In this document: one piece after another, positions 10,086 through 22,400 of the stretch
Layout: each line of letters opens with the position of its first letter
Position numbering within the stretch: the stretch's first letter is position 1
NCBI RefSeq assembly: GCF_018294505.1
Contig: NC_057809.1
Coordinates: forward strand, 422,056,233 to 422,120,232
Origin: Triticum aestivum
Taxonomy: Eukaryota > Streptophyta > Magnoliopsida > Poales > Poaceae
Direction: 5' to 3'
DNA: 64,000 bases
Made by a program: the position numbers and the translations under genes
Notes under the pieces: generated by a model
What the model saw: the letters and a program-made list of their open reading frames with translations, nothing else
Told to the model about the DNA's origin: nothing
Database searches by the model: none

Positions 10086-12262
10086 GGATGTACATGCATG
10101 ACAGAAAATGTGACCTAACAAACATGTATCATCACAGAAGTGGTTTTTTTGTAGTGGGCCCAGTCATGCTCCAACTCAACATTAACAAAACACAATGCAT
10201 AAGAATTACAATAGTGCTCTCCAATCGGTGCTTTAATGAGAAGGTGATGACTTTCAACAATAAAAGTAAATAGATAGGCCTTTCGCAGTGGGGGCATGGA
10301 TTTGCAAAGGTGCCAGAGCTCGAAGCTTAAAACAGGGATGAATATAATTTTGAGAAGTATGCTTTTTCCTGTCAACGTCACGACCGAGATTTTTCAATAT
10401 CTTCCATGCTAAACATATTATAGGCGGTTCCCTAGCGGAAAAGTAAAGTTTACTCCCCCTCATCCAACAATCACAAGCCATGGCTAGCCGAATTCACGGG
10501 TGCCCTCCATACTTTCAACTTCCCAAGGGGGTTTGTTTCATTGTTTATATTATTTTTGCATTTTGATCATAGTACTGGGCATCCCAATTACCAGTCACTC
10601 TCTCGTGCAATGACAAGTGAATAAACACTCATCGTGAGAATAACCCTCTTAGCATGGAAGATGTTCACCGCCCCCTGTCGCTCCGTGGGTGGTACAGGCA
10701 CACAAAATAGATTGTTATTTGAAGGTTTAGAGTTGGCACATGCAAATTTACTTGGAACGGCAGATAAATACCGCAAATAGGTAGGTATGGTGGACTCATT
10801 TGGAATAATGTAGGATTAAAGAAGTGGATGCACAAGCAATATTCCCGCTTAGTACAGGTGAAGTCTAGCAAATAGATTGAGGAGCGACCAACCAAAGAGC
10901 AAAAATGGTCATAAACATGCATTGAGAACAATCAACATTGAATGTGAGCATGAGTAGGATATAAAACACCATGAACATACATATCGTGGAGGCTTTGTTG
11001 GTTTTGAATCAACCACATGCGTGAACATGTGCCAATTCAAGCCACTTGAATTATTCAGATGAGGATACCATCTTATCATACTACATCATAACCATTTTAA
11101 TGCATGTTGACACTCAAGATAAATTATTATCCACTCCTAGTTGTTTAAGCATGTCATGAGCAACTATAATCTAATTATCATCATAAATATGTTTACTCAT
11201 AAAAAACTGAATCAAGAACAATGAGCTAAACATATTTACAAAAACAAAAACAGGCAGAGTTTGTACCAGCTTTCCTTCACCTCAATCAATTCATCAAATT
11301 TCGTCATTATTTCCTTTCACTTGCATGACCAAACAATGAGAAAAATAATTCTAATAATAATGCAAGTGTGCCATGGACTAAGCTGGAATCTACAAACATT
11401 TATTCAAAGGAGAAGACAATGTAATATGGGTTCTTTAATAGATCAATGATAATGCATATGAGAGCCACTCAACATTTTCGTCATGGTCTTCTCCTTAATT
11501 ACGACGACTCAAAGAAAAGAAAAGAATTTCAGAGAAACGCATTGAAATATTTTTGGAGTTTTTGTTTTTCCGGGGAAAGAAAATTAACGAAGGAAAAACA
11601 AAAAGAGAGAAAAACTATTTACACAAGAAAACTCCCAATAAGCAAGAGAAGAAACGAGAAATCTTTTTGGGTTTATTTTAAGGCTACAACTAATTAAACA
11701 AGAATGAGAAACTGAAAACAAGAGAGAAATATTTTTTGGTTTTTTTTAAGTTTTTCAAACACACAAGAAGAAAGGAAAAGTAAAATTAACATGGATTATA
11801 CAATGATAGAGGATGAACACCGACAACTGGAATGAAATGTGTGAACAAGAATGTAATGTCGATGAGAAATACGCACACCCCCAAGCTTAGGCTTTTGGCC
11901 TAGCTTGGTAATCACCCTCGTTGGTCTGGATAATAATCAAAGTGATAGCTCGCGGAGGCTCTCCGTGCAGCCTCCTTAGTCAGACTCACAACTTCTACTA
12001 CTGCGTTGTAATCCCGTGCCTCGCTCGCTTAGACATAATTTCTTTGCTTGCTCTGAAAATCAAAGAGAGCAGGCGCAGGCAAAATAACAGAGATAACATG
12101 ATGTTTATCAAATATTAAGTTATAATCATAGTTCTGAGATCTATCCTTAATAAAGTTATGGCATTGCATAGCCTGAAAGTATAAGTATTTACCAGGTAAT
12201 ATGAGGTCATTGAGCCTAGGTGAGATCCCTAGCTTTGCAGCTACGCGATAGGCATAAATTCC
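10086..12262. other. Non-coding part of an Athila-like element, unit 1
   Basis: AT-rich sequence with no supportable gene. The stretch CCCCCAAGCTTAGGC-TTTTGGCCTAGCTTGGT near 11879-11912 is a near-palindrome typical of Triticeae Athila-like elements. A-rich tracts (11500-11780) dominate the middle. The copy in unit 3 (51334-53274) is nearly identical; unit 2 keeps only 43709-44052. Confidence 0.55.
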
Positions 12263-12760
12263 TCAACATAAATGACCACTGCCCGCATTGCGGTGCAGCC
12301 GCCGTGCAACAATTTCCCCAAGATTATATGGTTTAAGGCATGTTAGTGCAGGGGCGCAAAGTGCACTACGGTCTTGCTTACTGGTGATGCAGTTTCCATT
12401 AAACAGTGCAAAGTAACGAATAGAAGGAAATTGGATGCTCTTTATTCTAGCTTGTGTGGATCCCATATCCTCACCATTGCAATGACAATGAAGGAACATA
12501 TCATAATCAGATTTTTGCGGTTCACCAAGTGAACCCCAGTATGGAATTTTGCATGCATCACCAAACTCTTCTAGGGACATACCATAGGATCTATCATATA
12601 GGTGAAACACGACCCTAGAATTGCGAGAGTGATACTCAAACTCTTTATTGAATGATTGGGTAAAGTAGTAGTGTTGAGTGCACCTATCTGCAATGAAGGG
12701 AGCAAGCTCAGTGTTATGAATATATTGATCAAATTCTTCGTTAATACCAGCACCTATCAT
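12263..12760 (-). pseudogene. Athila-type retrotransposon ORF, truncated, unit 1
   Basis: The reading resembles the ATHILA ORF-1 type protein (PF03078-like by memory), with FHLYDRSYGMSLEEFGDACKIPYWG, IRYFALF and LGEIVARRLHRNAGSG. It runs from an ATG at 12760 and stops after SGHLC at 12263, where unit 3 reads on for another 78 residues. An upstream in-frame ATG at 12862 is separated by a TAA at 12788-12790, so the real N-terminus was probably longer. The product has no established function. Confidence 0.6.
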
Positions 12761-13032
12761 GAACTCGTCACACAGCCACTGACATGATTAGGCATCGGTA
12801 ATTCGCGTCGAACTTGCCCTTGGTTCAACATACGCTTTCCGTACCGAGCTCTCGCTCGACATCCCTTCCGAGGACCTCCTCCTCGAAGAACTCCTCCTAA
12901 AGAAGTTCATATTCCTTATGAACAAATTTATGAAATTTTTGGGCCGCAAAATAATATCCACAAAACTTCACAAGATTGATAGCAACTACTCATATGAATG
13001 TCTAGAGGCTATATCAAGCGAGCGCAGTGATT

Positions 13033-13417
13033 CTGTGCCCAGACTCATCTGCACCCGATCAAAAAAATTGAAAACAAATATTAGAAACATTCAAAAAATC
13101 CTATTTTTTATTCCTATGGTAGACAATTTATTGCGTGAGGTTCGCTCCAAATATTAATATATTTGGACATCTGAGTAACTCTCAGAAGAAAAAGACAAAT
13201 CAGGTCAAAACAGTACGTGAACAGTAAACTGTTTTATAGACTCTGAATTTGTCTTTTTTGTCGAGAGTTTCTCAGTTGTCCAAATCATATGAAAATTGGG
13301 TCGGACCTCACGCATCAAATTGTCTACCATGGGAAATGTTTTTGGAATTTTTTGAATTTTTCTAGTATTTGTTTTTAATTTTTTATTCAACACTGGTGCA
13401 TATGAGCCCGGGCTTAG
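13033..13417. mobile_element. Foldback/MITE-like element, unit 1
   Basis: Two imperfect inverted arms of about 165 bp (13033-13202 and about 13250-13417) share CATGGTAGACAATTTGATGCG/ATGGTAGACAATTTATTGCG, TTTGGACA-CTGAG-AACTCT and AAAACAAATA-TAGAAA blocks. The ~45-bp centre contains ACAGTACGTGAACAGTAAACTG. It has no ORF. Superfamily is unclear; long inverted arms would suit a Mutator-type MITE or a foldback element. Copies lie at 44085-44469 and 54279-54663. Confidence 0.65.
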
Positions 13418-13588
13418 AAAAGGATTTTCGATATCAAGCATTCAAACTACTTCAAACTTAAACAATTTTTTGTGAAAGACCCAACAAATTGCCGGCTTCA
13501 TTGATTTAGCAGAAAGCAGTGGAAACATGAGATCAAGCGATCAGGTGGATGAAAATGGAAAATACAGTTGTCCTCCCCTTTCTTGAGC

Positions 13589-16500
13589 CTAATTTTCGCT
13601 AATGGTGTTCCGGAAGGGAGACTCTAAGCATTTGGCTCCGGCCAGTCTCCATTGCTCGATATTGCTCCTGATTGCCGTGAGAACATCATCCACCTGCGGT
13701 GTTTTTGCCTGGAACATGTTGTGGTCCCTTTCCCTCAACAATTCCCAGGCGATCATGACGATCAGCGTCTGATTCCGCGCCTACAAGCGGAAGCAGTCTT
13801 GTTGATGAGGAGTTGGCAAATCTGTGCCGAGCTACTCCGAGACGTCGTGACTGGTGCCAGCGAAGAGCAGCTTGACCAAGTAGCACATTTCCCCCAAAAC
13901 CGGTGCGAGAAACTGCAGTCCCAGATGAGGTGTGTAGATGTTTCCAAGTTTCTGGTGCACAAAGGGCAAAAATAGCCATTGGGCCAACCTCTTCTCTGCA
14001 GTCTGTCGTTGCACCACAGTCGATCTCTTATCAAGAGCCACATGAACATTTTGAGCTTGTTGGGAGCCCAGACCTTCCAGATGAAGCTGCTGTAGGCCGG
14101 GTTCGGGGCTTGCTGGCATTGCATCTGATAAGCTGATTTGGCAGTGTATATTCCCTCGCGATTGAGCTTCCATGTGATTTCGTCTTCTTGATCAGGAGCC
14201 ATGGCAATTGGCGCAGCATCAAAGAGTCGCCACATCTGCAGAAACTGAGGGGCTATTGCTGCTGTATCGCCATGTTGTAAATCTGCAATCCACTAATCAT
14301 TTGAAAGTGCCTCCCCAACCGATCTGTTCTTGCGCCTCGCATGACTGAACAGAGCAGGGAAAGTTGTAGACAACGGCTCATTTCCGATCCAGGTGTCCTT
14401 CCAGAAGTTGGTGCTTTTTCCATTGCCAACACGGATTGATGTCGCATTGGCAAACAGAGCCCTTTCATGATCGTCAGGAGTTGTGGACACGGCAACCCAA
14501 GGCTTCTCAGGCCTTGCCCATGCAAGCCATTGCCAGCGCATTCTCAGCACACCATTGAATTTGAGGAGATCCAGGAGACCGAGGCCTCCACGATCTAGAG
14601 GGCAACACACCGTGTCCCAGGATACTTTGCACTTTCCACCAGAGAGCTCGTCGTCTTGTGCCCAAAGGAATCGTCTTCACGATTTGTCCATTTCCTTCAG
14701 AATCTTCTTCGGTATCTTCAGAGCAGTCATCGCAAAAGTTGGAAGAGCAGAGAGAATGCATCTGACGAGAACTCTTCTCCCCGCAATGTTAAGGAGTTTG
14801 CCCTTCTAGCCAGCCAGCCGTGCTTTCAACCTATCGATCAGGAACTGGAAATGTACCATTCTGAGGCGAGTTGGCGAAATTGGGAGGCCCAGGTAAGTTA
14901 TTGGGAAACTGACAATTTGACCACCGAAGCCCTGTAGCAGATCCGGCACGTTCAGCTCCTCACAGCAGATTGCGACAACTGAAGATTTTCTTTGGTTCAG
15001 CTTCAGACCGGTGGCTTCTCCGAAACTATCCAACAGCTCTAGCAGCTTGCCCACCTCCTACGCAGATGGGTTGGCGAAGATAACTGCGTCGTCAGCATAT
15101 AAGCTGACCCGCAAGCTTTGGCCGCGGCCTGGTAGGGGCGCCAGGACCCCAAGGTCAGATGCAGCAGCAAGCAGGTGGTGGAGCGGGTCGATTGCGATGA
15201 TGAAGAGCAGGGGGGAGAGGGGGTCGCCCTGCCTTAACCCTTGCATATGCCAGAATCGATCGCCCGGATCCCCATTTAGTAGTACTGAAGAGGAGGCCGA
15301 CGATAAGATGAGTGCGATCCAATCGCGCCATCTCGGTGGAAAACCTAGCTTTTGCATTAGCTCCAGGAGATAAGCCCAAGAGATAGAATCGAAAGCTTTT
15401 GCGATGTCTAACTTGAACAGGAGGGCCCTTTTTTCTGCCGATGGAGCGCTCTGACATAGCCCTGCACGTATTGGTAGCTTTCATGCAGGCATTTTCCTTT
15501 CTGAAACGCCGTTTGTGCTGGGGAAATCAGGTCTTGAAGTCGAGGCGCTAGTCTCATGGATAGAAATTTTGCAATCAACTTAGCAATGGAATAAATGAGG
15601 CTGATCGGACGAAAGTGACCCAACTCTGTTGCTCCATCCTTCTTCGGCAGCAAGGCAATGAAGGCAGTGTTCAGATCAGCAAAATTGCCACCCGCTAGGT
15701 TGTAGAACTTTTGGAAAACCGCCATGATATCTAGTTTGATAATGTGCCAACATGATCTGAAGAACTTGCCAGTGAACCCATCCGGCCCAGGAGCTTTTTC
15801 CAATGGAGATGCCTTGATGGCAGCCCAGATTTCTTGCTCAGAGAAAGGAAGATCGATGCCCTGCAGGTCGACGGCTGGCAGCTGGAGCATGTCCCAGTTA
15901 AGTGTGCAGCTTCAATGCCAGGAGTCCCCGAGGCCGTGGGCGAAGTGATCGAAGGCCAACTTAGCTTTCTCCCACGGCTCTGTGACAATGGCGTCTCCGT
16001 GCTTGATCGAGTGGATGTAGTTTTTTCTACAACGTGAGAGGACACGGGCATGAAAGAACTTTGAGTTTGCATCTCCTCCGCGGAGCCAAGAAATCCTGGA
16101 GGCCTGCTTCTTGCGAGCCCTTTCAATTGCTGCCAGCCCAAGAACCTTTAGTTTTAGCTGCTTCCTCAGGTGTAGCTCTTCAGGTGATAGCGGTCTGGCC
16201 TCCAGCGCTGCATCCAGCCTCATGATGACCTCGTTGGCGATATGAAATTGAAGTTTTGCACCCCCAAACAAACTTTTGCCCCACACCTTTAAATCCGCTG
16301 CAACTCTTTCCATTTTCTTCTTCAATCTGACGAACGGGCAGTCATGGCAGACAGGCCTCTCCCAAGCATACTGCACCGTCTCTTGGAAATGTTGAAAGAC
16401 TGTCCAGAAGTTTTTCGAATCTGAACCTTGCCCTGGTGACAGGCCTAACTCCATTAGCCAGCACCAGAGGGAAATGATCAGAGAACGAAGTGGAGGCCGC

Positions 16501-17163
16501 CATAAGCACAAAGTTTGGGTGCATATCCTCCCATGCCAGGTTGCAGAAAACCTTGTTGATGCTACAAAGAGTTGGATCCTCCATCTCGCTGCTCCACGTA
16601 AATCTCCTATTTTTGCATTTGACCTCTTTTACCCCGGAGAGATCAATTACTCTGCGGAAACGGCCCATCATTCTTCAGTTGATGTTGGAGTTGTTCTTGT
16701 CCCTAGCTTGGTAAATCATGTTGGAGTCGCTGTTCAGCATCCATGGCTCTGATGCAGCCGGCGCAACCACAGCCAGCTCAGACAGAAAATTTGCATTCTG
16801 CTGGTCATCTGTCGGCCCATATACTGTAGTCATCCAAAACGAGTGGCCGGTGCTAATGATCCGCACCTTGGCAGTGATGGAGAAACTAGCGATGATCTGA
16901 TCCGTGATGTCGACAATCTGCTTATCCCAGAAGATTGCCGCGCCCCCTCTTGTGCCCGCTACCGGAAGCACCACGCAGCCCTGCAGAAGATTTCCCCCAA
17001 CGTCGTGAGCCATTTCAGAAGTCCAAGCCTCTATTTTAGTTTCTTGTAGGTTTAGGATTGAGATCTTGTTTGCTTGCGCCACCTCTCTAACCGCAGATCG
17101 TCTAGCCGGCGCATTAAGTCCTCTAACATTCCACGACATAATCCTATAATTTGTATCAATCAT
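13589..17163 (-). pseudogene. LINE ORF2 (endonuclease-reverse transcriptase), unit 1
   Basis: It starts with MSWNVRGLN of an APE-type endonuclease at 17163, with LQETK, VYGPTDD and SDHFPLV following. The RT part shows KAPGPDGFTGKFF, ALLPKKDG, FRPISLI, GLRQGDPLSPLLFI and SLYADDAVIF. The end carries the zinc-binding RT-associated region with WKVWAPNKLKMFMWLL and CPLCTRNLETSTHLIWDCSF. At least seven frameshifts or stops break it, for example near 16670, 15890, 15400 and 15058. The endonuclease has SINKV where unit 2 reads SIDKV, so an active-site Asp is probably lost. Confidence 0.8.
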
Positions 17164-17376
17164 GGAGACAGAGGAGTTCGCTTCGTCGACTATCCATTAA
17201 AACAGAGGGGTTACAACACACATTACATCGACCCAGGGGGCACCGCCGGCCACCAATAGGCCCAAAATCCCGGCGATGGCTAGAAACTGATCCTGCTGAC
17301 TGAAGACTACACATGAAGACTAATCCTAACTCGAACTGGTCTAAAACCAGCCGTCGACAAAGACTACTAAATAACA

Positions 17377-18700
17377 CTAACATGATCGAACTACATCCTC
17401 AGCATCCGCGCCAGCCATCCCGGCCGCGATTTCCAGTGCCTTACAGTCCAGTCCAGTGAGCTTTGCGATCGCCTTGATGTTGCTGCGGGACAGGGGCTCC
17501 TCGAAGCGCTTGAGCAGGGTAGCCGCCACCGATGGGGTCATCCGATCCTTTGGGTCGAGGCCGCCGAGTTCTTGGACGAGGCGCAGCGCCACGCGCTGGG
17601 CCACTGGCACAGTGCAGCCGGACGTGGCCTGATGCGCGCTTCGACGAGAAGGAGCAGAAGAGGCCCGCACTTTCGGGGGAGCTGATGAGCGCGGACGGGC
17701 AGGCGGAGCTGGCGGAGCGTCGAGGATGGCCAACGGAGGGGGGCAGAACAGCTGCTGTGGCCCGCCCTCCTGACTGGTGCTTCCCTGCCCAGCGTCGATG
17801 TGGAGGCAGTCGACCTTCTGGGTGATGGCAGCGACATGGAAGCCTACAGCAGCAGGAGCCGAGGTGGACATGCATGGGCTACTGAGAGGGGCGTCGAGGT
17901 CGGCGATGTGTGGAAGGATGTCATCTTCCGGGAAGCCGTCAACGGCCCCATGTCGAGTGGAAGCGTGGGGCGGTGAACGGCCGCCATCCTCAAAGGCCAG
18001 CGGCGAAGTGAGCGCCTCGAGCATGGCATTCTCGATCTACAGTTGCATGACGTCGGTACGAGGTGGAGGCGAGAGGGCACGTCCGCCAGGGAAGGAGAAG
18101 AACTGGGCCACCGGGTCAGGCTCAGGCGTGCCCAGGCGAGCGGCCTCGCGCGGGCGGAGTGGGAGCGGGGGGGGTGGCCTTGAGGACGGGCCCCTCCTTT
18201 GCCTGCTTGCCATGGCCGTTGTGCCTGCGGTCGGAGGGGGCCTTGTTGCGGTGCCGGGGAGCGGCCTCGACGACGTCAGTGGCCTTGCCCTTGGCGTGGC
18301 AAGAGTTGCCCAGAAAGGCGTCCTTCCAAGAGCGCCGCAGCCCACCTTGGTTGCCATCGCGGTCTGTGTCGCGGCGATCGACGACCGGAGGCCCGTCCCT
18401 GCATCCGGAGGCCGACGCCCGCGAGGCCGCCCTCCTCCCTGGGGCCTGGCCGTCCTCGACGCCGGCGGACCAGGAACCCGGCTCGGTCTGCGGGAAGGGG
18501 CGGTCGTCATCATCATTAGAGGAGGAAGGGATACCGCTCTGGCCCGAGTGTGAGGAACACGGCGAGAGCGGGGTCCAGTCCTCCATCCGATCCACATGGA
18601 TGAGCATGTCGTAGCGGCGGACGTCCGACGGAGGAGGAACACCGCGATCAGGCGGGGAGTATCCAATGATCTCTTCGACGCAGCTCGCCCCCCTCTCGAT
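17377..18700 (-). pseudogene. LINE ORF1 C-terminal part, unit 1
   Basis: The last ~215 codons are open (18024-17377). They end in a conserved tail with VAQRVALRLVQELGGL, KDRMTPSVAATLLKRFEEPLS and KLTGLDCKALEIAAG. The usual stop is changed, adding three residues relative to units 2 and 3. The N-terminal half, with the CCHC knuckles, is missing beyond ~18700. A ~210-bp spacer separates it from ORF2. Confidence 0.75.
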
Positions 18701-19323
18701 CGCCCGCCCGGATGTAGCTTCTCGAGTAGATGATTTTTCATATAAAAAACTTTTTCATCCGAGTTAGTATGCAAAAGTTATGCTCATTTTTACAAATTTC
18801 AGAGAGATTTTGCAAATAAAGTCAAAATTCACATTTGCAAATTTTCCCAACAACTAGACCACATATCACATGGGAAACTTATTTTCTTTTATTTTTTTGA
18901 CATTTCCATCATTTTCTTTTACTTTTTTTTAAACTGAAAAGGCGATCCACGGGGGGGGGGGGGGTAGAGTTTGAAAATGGGACCTTCAGTACCGGTTTGT
19001 GGCACGAACCGGGACTAAAGGTCTCAACCCCATTAGTCCCGATTCGTGCCTCAAACCAGGACTAAAGGTCTAATCTTTAGTCCCGGTTTGAGGCACGAAC
19101 CGGGACCAATGGTTGTGGGCTAGGAGCGAGGCCCATTGGTCCCGGTTCATCCCACCAACCGGGACCAAAAGGTCCAGATGAACTGGGACCAATGGCCCAC
19201 GTGGCCCGGCCGCCCCCCTGGGCTCACGAACCGGGACCAATGCCCCCATTGGTCCCGGTTCTGGACTGAACCGGGACTAATGGGCTAACCCGGCCTGGAC
19301 CAAAGCCCTGTTTTCTACTAGTG
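18701..19323 (-). mobile_element. CACTA transposon end fragment, unit 2
   Basis: Same as 987-1600: AT-rich inner part, a G homopolymer at ~18951-18964, alternating ACCGGGACTAAAG-type subterminal repeats, and the terminus ...CTACTAGTG at 19323. It contains no transposase. Confidence 0.75.
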
Positions 19324-19462
19324 CTGGACTAGTTTTACCATTGTCGAATTGTCTTGTGCACCGGGATTCCGAGCCAGATCGGAGGGTCCCGCGATGGAGG
19401 GATGTCTCTACGGATCATGAGCTTGTCAAGGGGTAAGTTGGGACACCCCTCCAGGGTTTAAA
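19324..19462 (+). repeat. Diverged chromovirus-type LTR fragment, left part, unit 2
   Basis: Equivalent to 1601-1724 plus the next 20 bp. It is interrupted at GGGTTTAAA^ by the chromovirus complex and continues at 42872. Confidence 0.6.
19458..19462. repeat. Target-site duplication of the chromovirus complex, left (TTAAA)
   Basis: TTAAA directly precedes TGTAACACC of LTR1 and matches the five bases after LTR3. The empty site in unit 3 has a single copy at 50492-50496. Confidence 0.88.
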
Positions 19463-22400
19463 TGTAACACCCTCGATGCGACTATATCTCCCACGTGTCG
19501 AGGCTTGACTTAGAGGCATAATCGCATTGAAGGCATATGTCGCAAGTTAGGCGATCTTCACAACATCCCATGTAATATAGATAATAAAAGGGGAGATAAC
19601 ATAGTTGGCTTACACTCGCCACGTCAATCAAGTACATAAATAACATTACATCATCCAAACACTCATGGCCCGACTACGGCGCCAAAATAAAAGATGACCC
19701 AACATGCGACATGGTCCCGATCAACCCCAACTGGGCACCACTACTGATCATCAGGAAAGGAAACATAGTAGCGTTGAGAGTCTTCGTCGAACTCCCACTT
19801 GAGCTCAAGCGCGTCACCTGGAGCGGAATCATCAGGCCCTGCATCTGGTGTAATAGTAATCTGTGAGCCACAGGGACTCGGCAATCTCACACCCTCGCGA
19901 TCAAGACTATTTAAGCTTATAGGTAAGGTAAGGTAAATATATGTGGAGCTGCAGCAAGCGACTAGCAAATATGGTGGCTATCCTGTTCGCAAAAGAGAGC
20001 GAGAAGAGGAGGCAAAGCGCGAGCGAGAAACTAGAGAACAACCTGCGCAAGCGTTACTCCAACACCGTGTCCACCTCCCCGACTCCGCCGAGAAAAGGCC
20101 ATCACGGTAACACACTCAGTTGATTCATTTTAGTTAAGTTAAGGTTCAAGTTATCTACAACCGGACATTAACAAATTCCCATCTGCCCATAACCACGGGC
20201 ACGACTTTCGAAAGTTCAAATCCCTGCAGGGGAGTCCCAACTTAGCCCATGACAAGCTCTCACGGTCAACGAAGGAATAGACCTCCTCCCAAGACGTTCC
20301 GATCAGACTCGGTATCTCGGTTCTTCAAGACACTTCGACAGGTTAAAACGAGACCAGCAACACCGCCCGAACGTGCCGAAAAATCCCGATAGGAGCTGCA
20401 CATATCTCTTTCTCAGGGCACACTCAGATTGTCTAAACTTCCGGTAGGCCAGCCCAGAGTTGCCCCTGGTAGCCATCGGCGGCTGACAGTTTGGACCAAC
20501 ACTCAGAGGAGCACTGGCCCGGGGGGGTTTAAATAAGATGACCCTCGGGGTCCGGAAACCCAAGGGAAAAAGAGGCTAGGTGGAAAATGGTAAAACCAAG
20601 GTTGGGCATTGCTGGAAAAGCTTTAATCAAGGCGAACTATCAAGGGGTTCCCATTATAACCCAACCGCGTAAGGGACGCAAAATTCGGGAACATAACATC
20701 GATATGACAGAAATTAGGGCGGCAAGAGTGGAACAAAACACTAGGCGAGAGGCCGAGCCTTCCACCCTTTACCAAGTATATAGATGCATTAAGATAACAT
20801 GGCAATATAATGATATCCCAACAAGTAAAATAAATGTTCCAACAAGGAACGGCCTCCAATCTTCACCTGCAACTAGCAACGCTATAAGAGGGGCTGAGCA
20901 AAGCGGTAACATAGCCAATCAACGGTTTTCTAGGACAAGGTGGGTTAGAGGTTTGACATGGCAATTTGGGAGGTTTGAAAGAAAGTGGTAGACACCTTAG
21001 CATTGGCATAGCAAAAGAGCGAGCAATCTAGCATAGCAAAGATAGTAGTGATTTCGAGGGAATGATCATCTTGCCTGCACAGTTGTCAGAGTTGACTGGA
21101 TCCTCAAAAGCAAACTCAACGGGCTCCTCGTTAGCGAACTCGTCTCCCGGCTCTACCCAAACAAGACAAACAAGCAACAAGGGCACAATCAACCACGTGC
21201 AAGGAACAAACAAAAAGATGCAAAGATGATATGCTATGCGGGATGCGGTGCGGGATGCATATGCAAGATGTGACAAGGAATGCATGAACCTGGCCTCAAC
21301 TTGGAAATCCAAGTGTGCCACTGGAAAGATGAGATGAAATCGCTTGAAAACGATATAAAGAACGCCGGAATCGGAGTTACAGTTTGGAAATGGCAAGCGA
21401 TTCAAATATGACACCGGTCTGCGATTTACAGCAAGTAGCCATCTAAATGCAACGAGATGAACATGCTACAGCACCCAAACATGGCATAAAAATACATGGC
21501 AGGGATGCATTCATGATGATTAACAAAAGTCTAGCACTGAGCTACGGCCAATTCATCCATTAACTGGTTCAAACAAGCATGGAAAAATGCATATGGCAAA
21601 CATATTTCAGACTTAGTGAAATTAACACTTGTCTGGAATTTCAGATCAGATAGCACTCTTCGGAGCAACAAAACTATATGCTACAGGACCTGAACATGGC
21701 AAAGTAAAGCATGGAATGGATCTACTAAAAGAGCTTAACAAAAGTCCCTTAGTGACCTTGAGCCAAAAGGGATTATAAAATACAATTGCAAGCATGTGAA
21801 CATGGCAAAAACATAATCAGTTTTCAGACTTAGTGAAAACTGGAGCATGCTGAAAACAGATATCAAGTAGGCATGTTTACGAGCTCGATGCACTCACTAC
21901 GGAGCAATTCATGACAATACAAGCATACACCCATTAAGAATACACAAAATACAAGCTAGACATGGCAAGAACAATAGCATAGCATGCACGGATCAACTAC
22001 AACATCATCGGCAAAATCGCTAACAAGTAGACAATCTGCCCAGATTCACCAAGTAGCAAAAGTAGAGCTCGATTGGCTCAAGCTAGGGTGCTCCATAATT
22101 GCAAACAAAGACATGGATGGATATAGCACTACAAGGTTAATAAAACATCCTTACTGATCATCCTCAAAAGAGGCACGGATCACTAGGAAACAACATGAAC
22201 ATATGGCGATATGAGATAAACAGCTCAATGACTTAGTGCAAATGCTAAGTCCCTGAAATCAGAATTACCAAGTGCACCACTTTGCAAGCTCGTGCTAGAC
22301 ACCACACACATCACAAAAATACATGGGTTGCACCTCTGGAAAGATGACAAAACCCTTAACAAAACATATGTAGAGCATCAGGGCATATCATGCACACAAT

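Larger units (their letters stand above)
987..18700. repeat. Tandem segmental unit 1 (~10.2 kb net)
   Basis: The order CACTA end, old LTR fragment, Athila-like piece, foldback and LINE recurs three times in the same orientation. Net of the 7,504-bp LTR element and its 5-bp duplication, this copy is about 10.2 kb. The left joint follows the LINE sequence ending TTGAGC at ~986 and the right joint is the same LINE position at ~18700. Differences from the other units are scattered substitutions and small indels, a few percent by eye. Confidence 0.85.
13469..18700 (-). mobile_element. LINE (L1-type), 5'-truncated by duplication joint, unit 1
   Basis: The 3' end is marked by a short poly-T (poly-A on the minus strand) at 13466-13471, after the left target-site copy AAACTTAAACAATTT (13454-13468). 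Both ORFs follow on the minus strand. The element is cut at ~18700 within ORF1 and has no second target-site copy there, so the cut is structural and not an ordinary 5' truncation on insertion. Confidence 0.8.
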
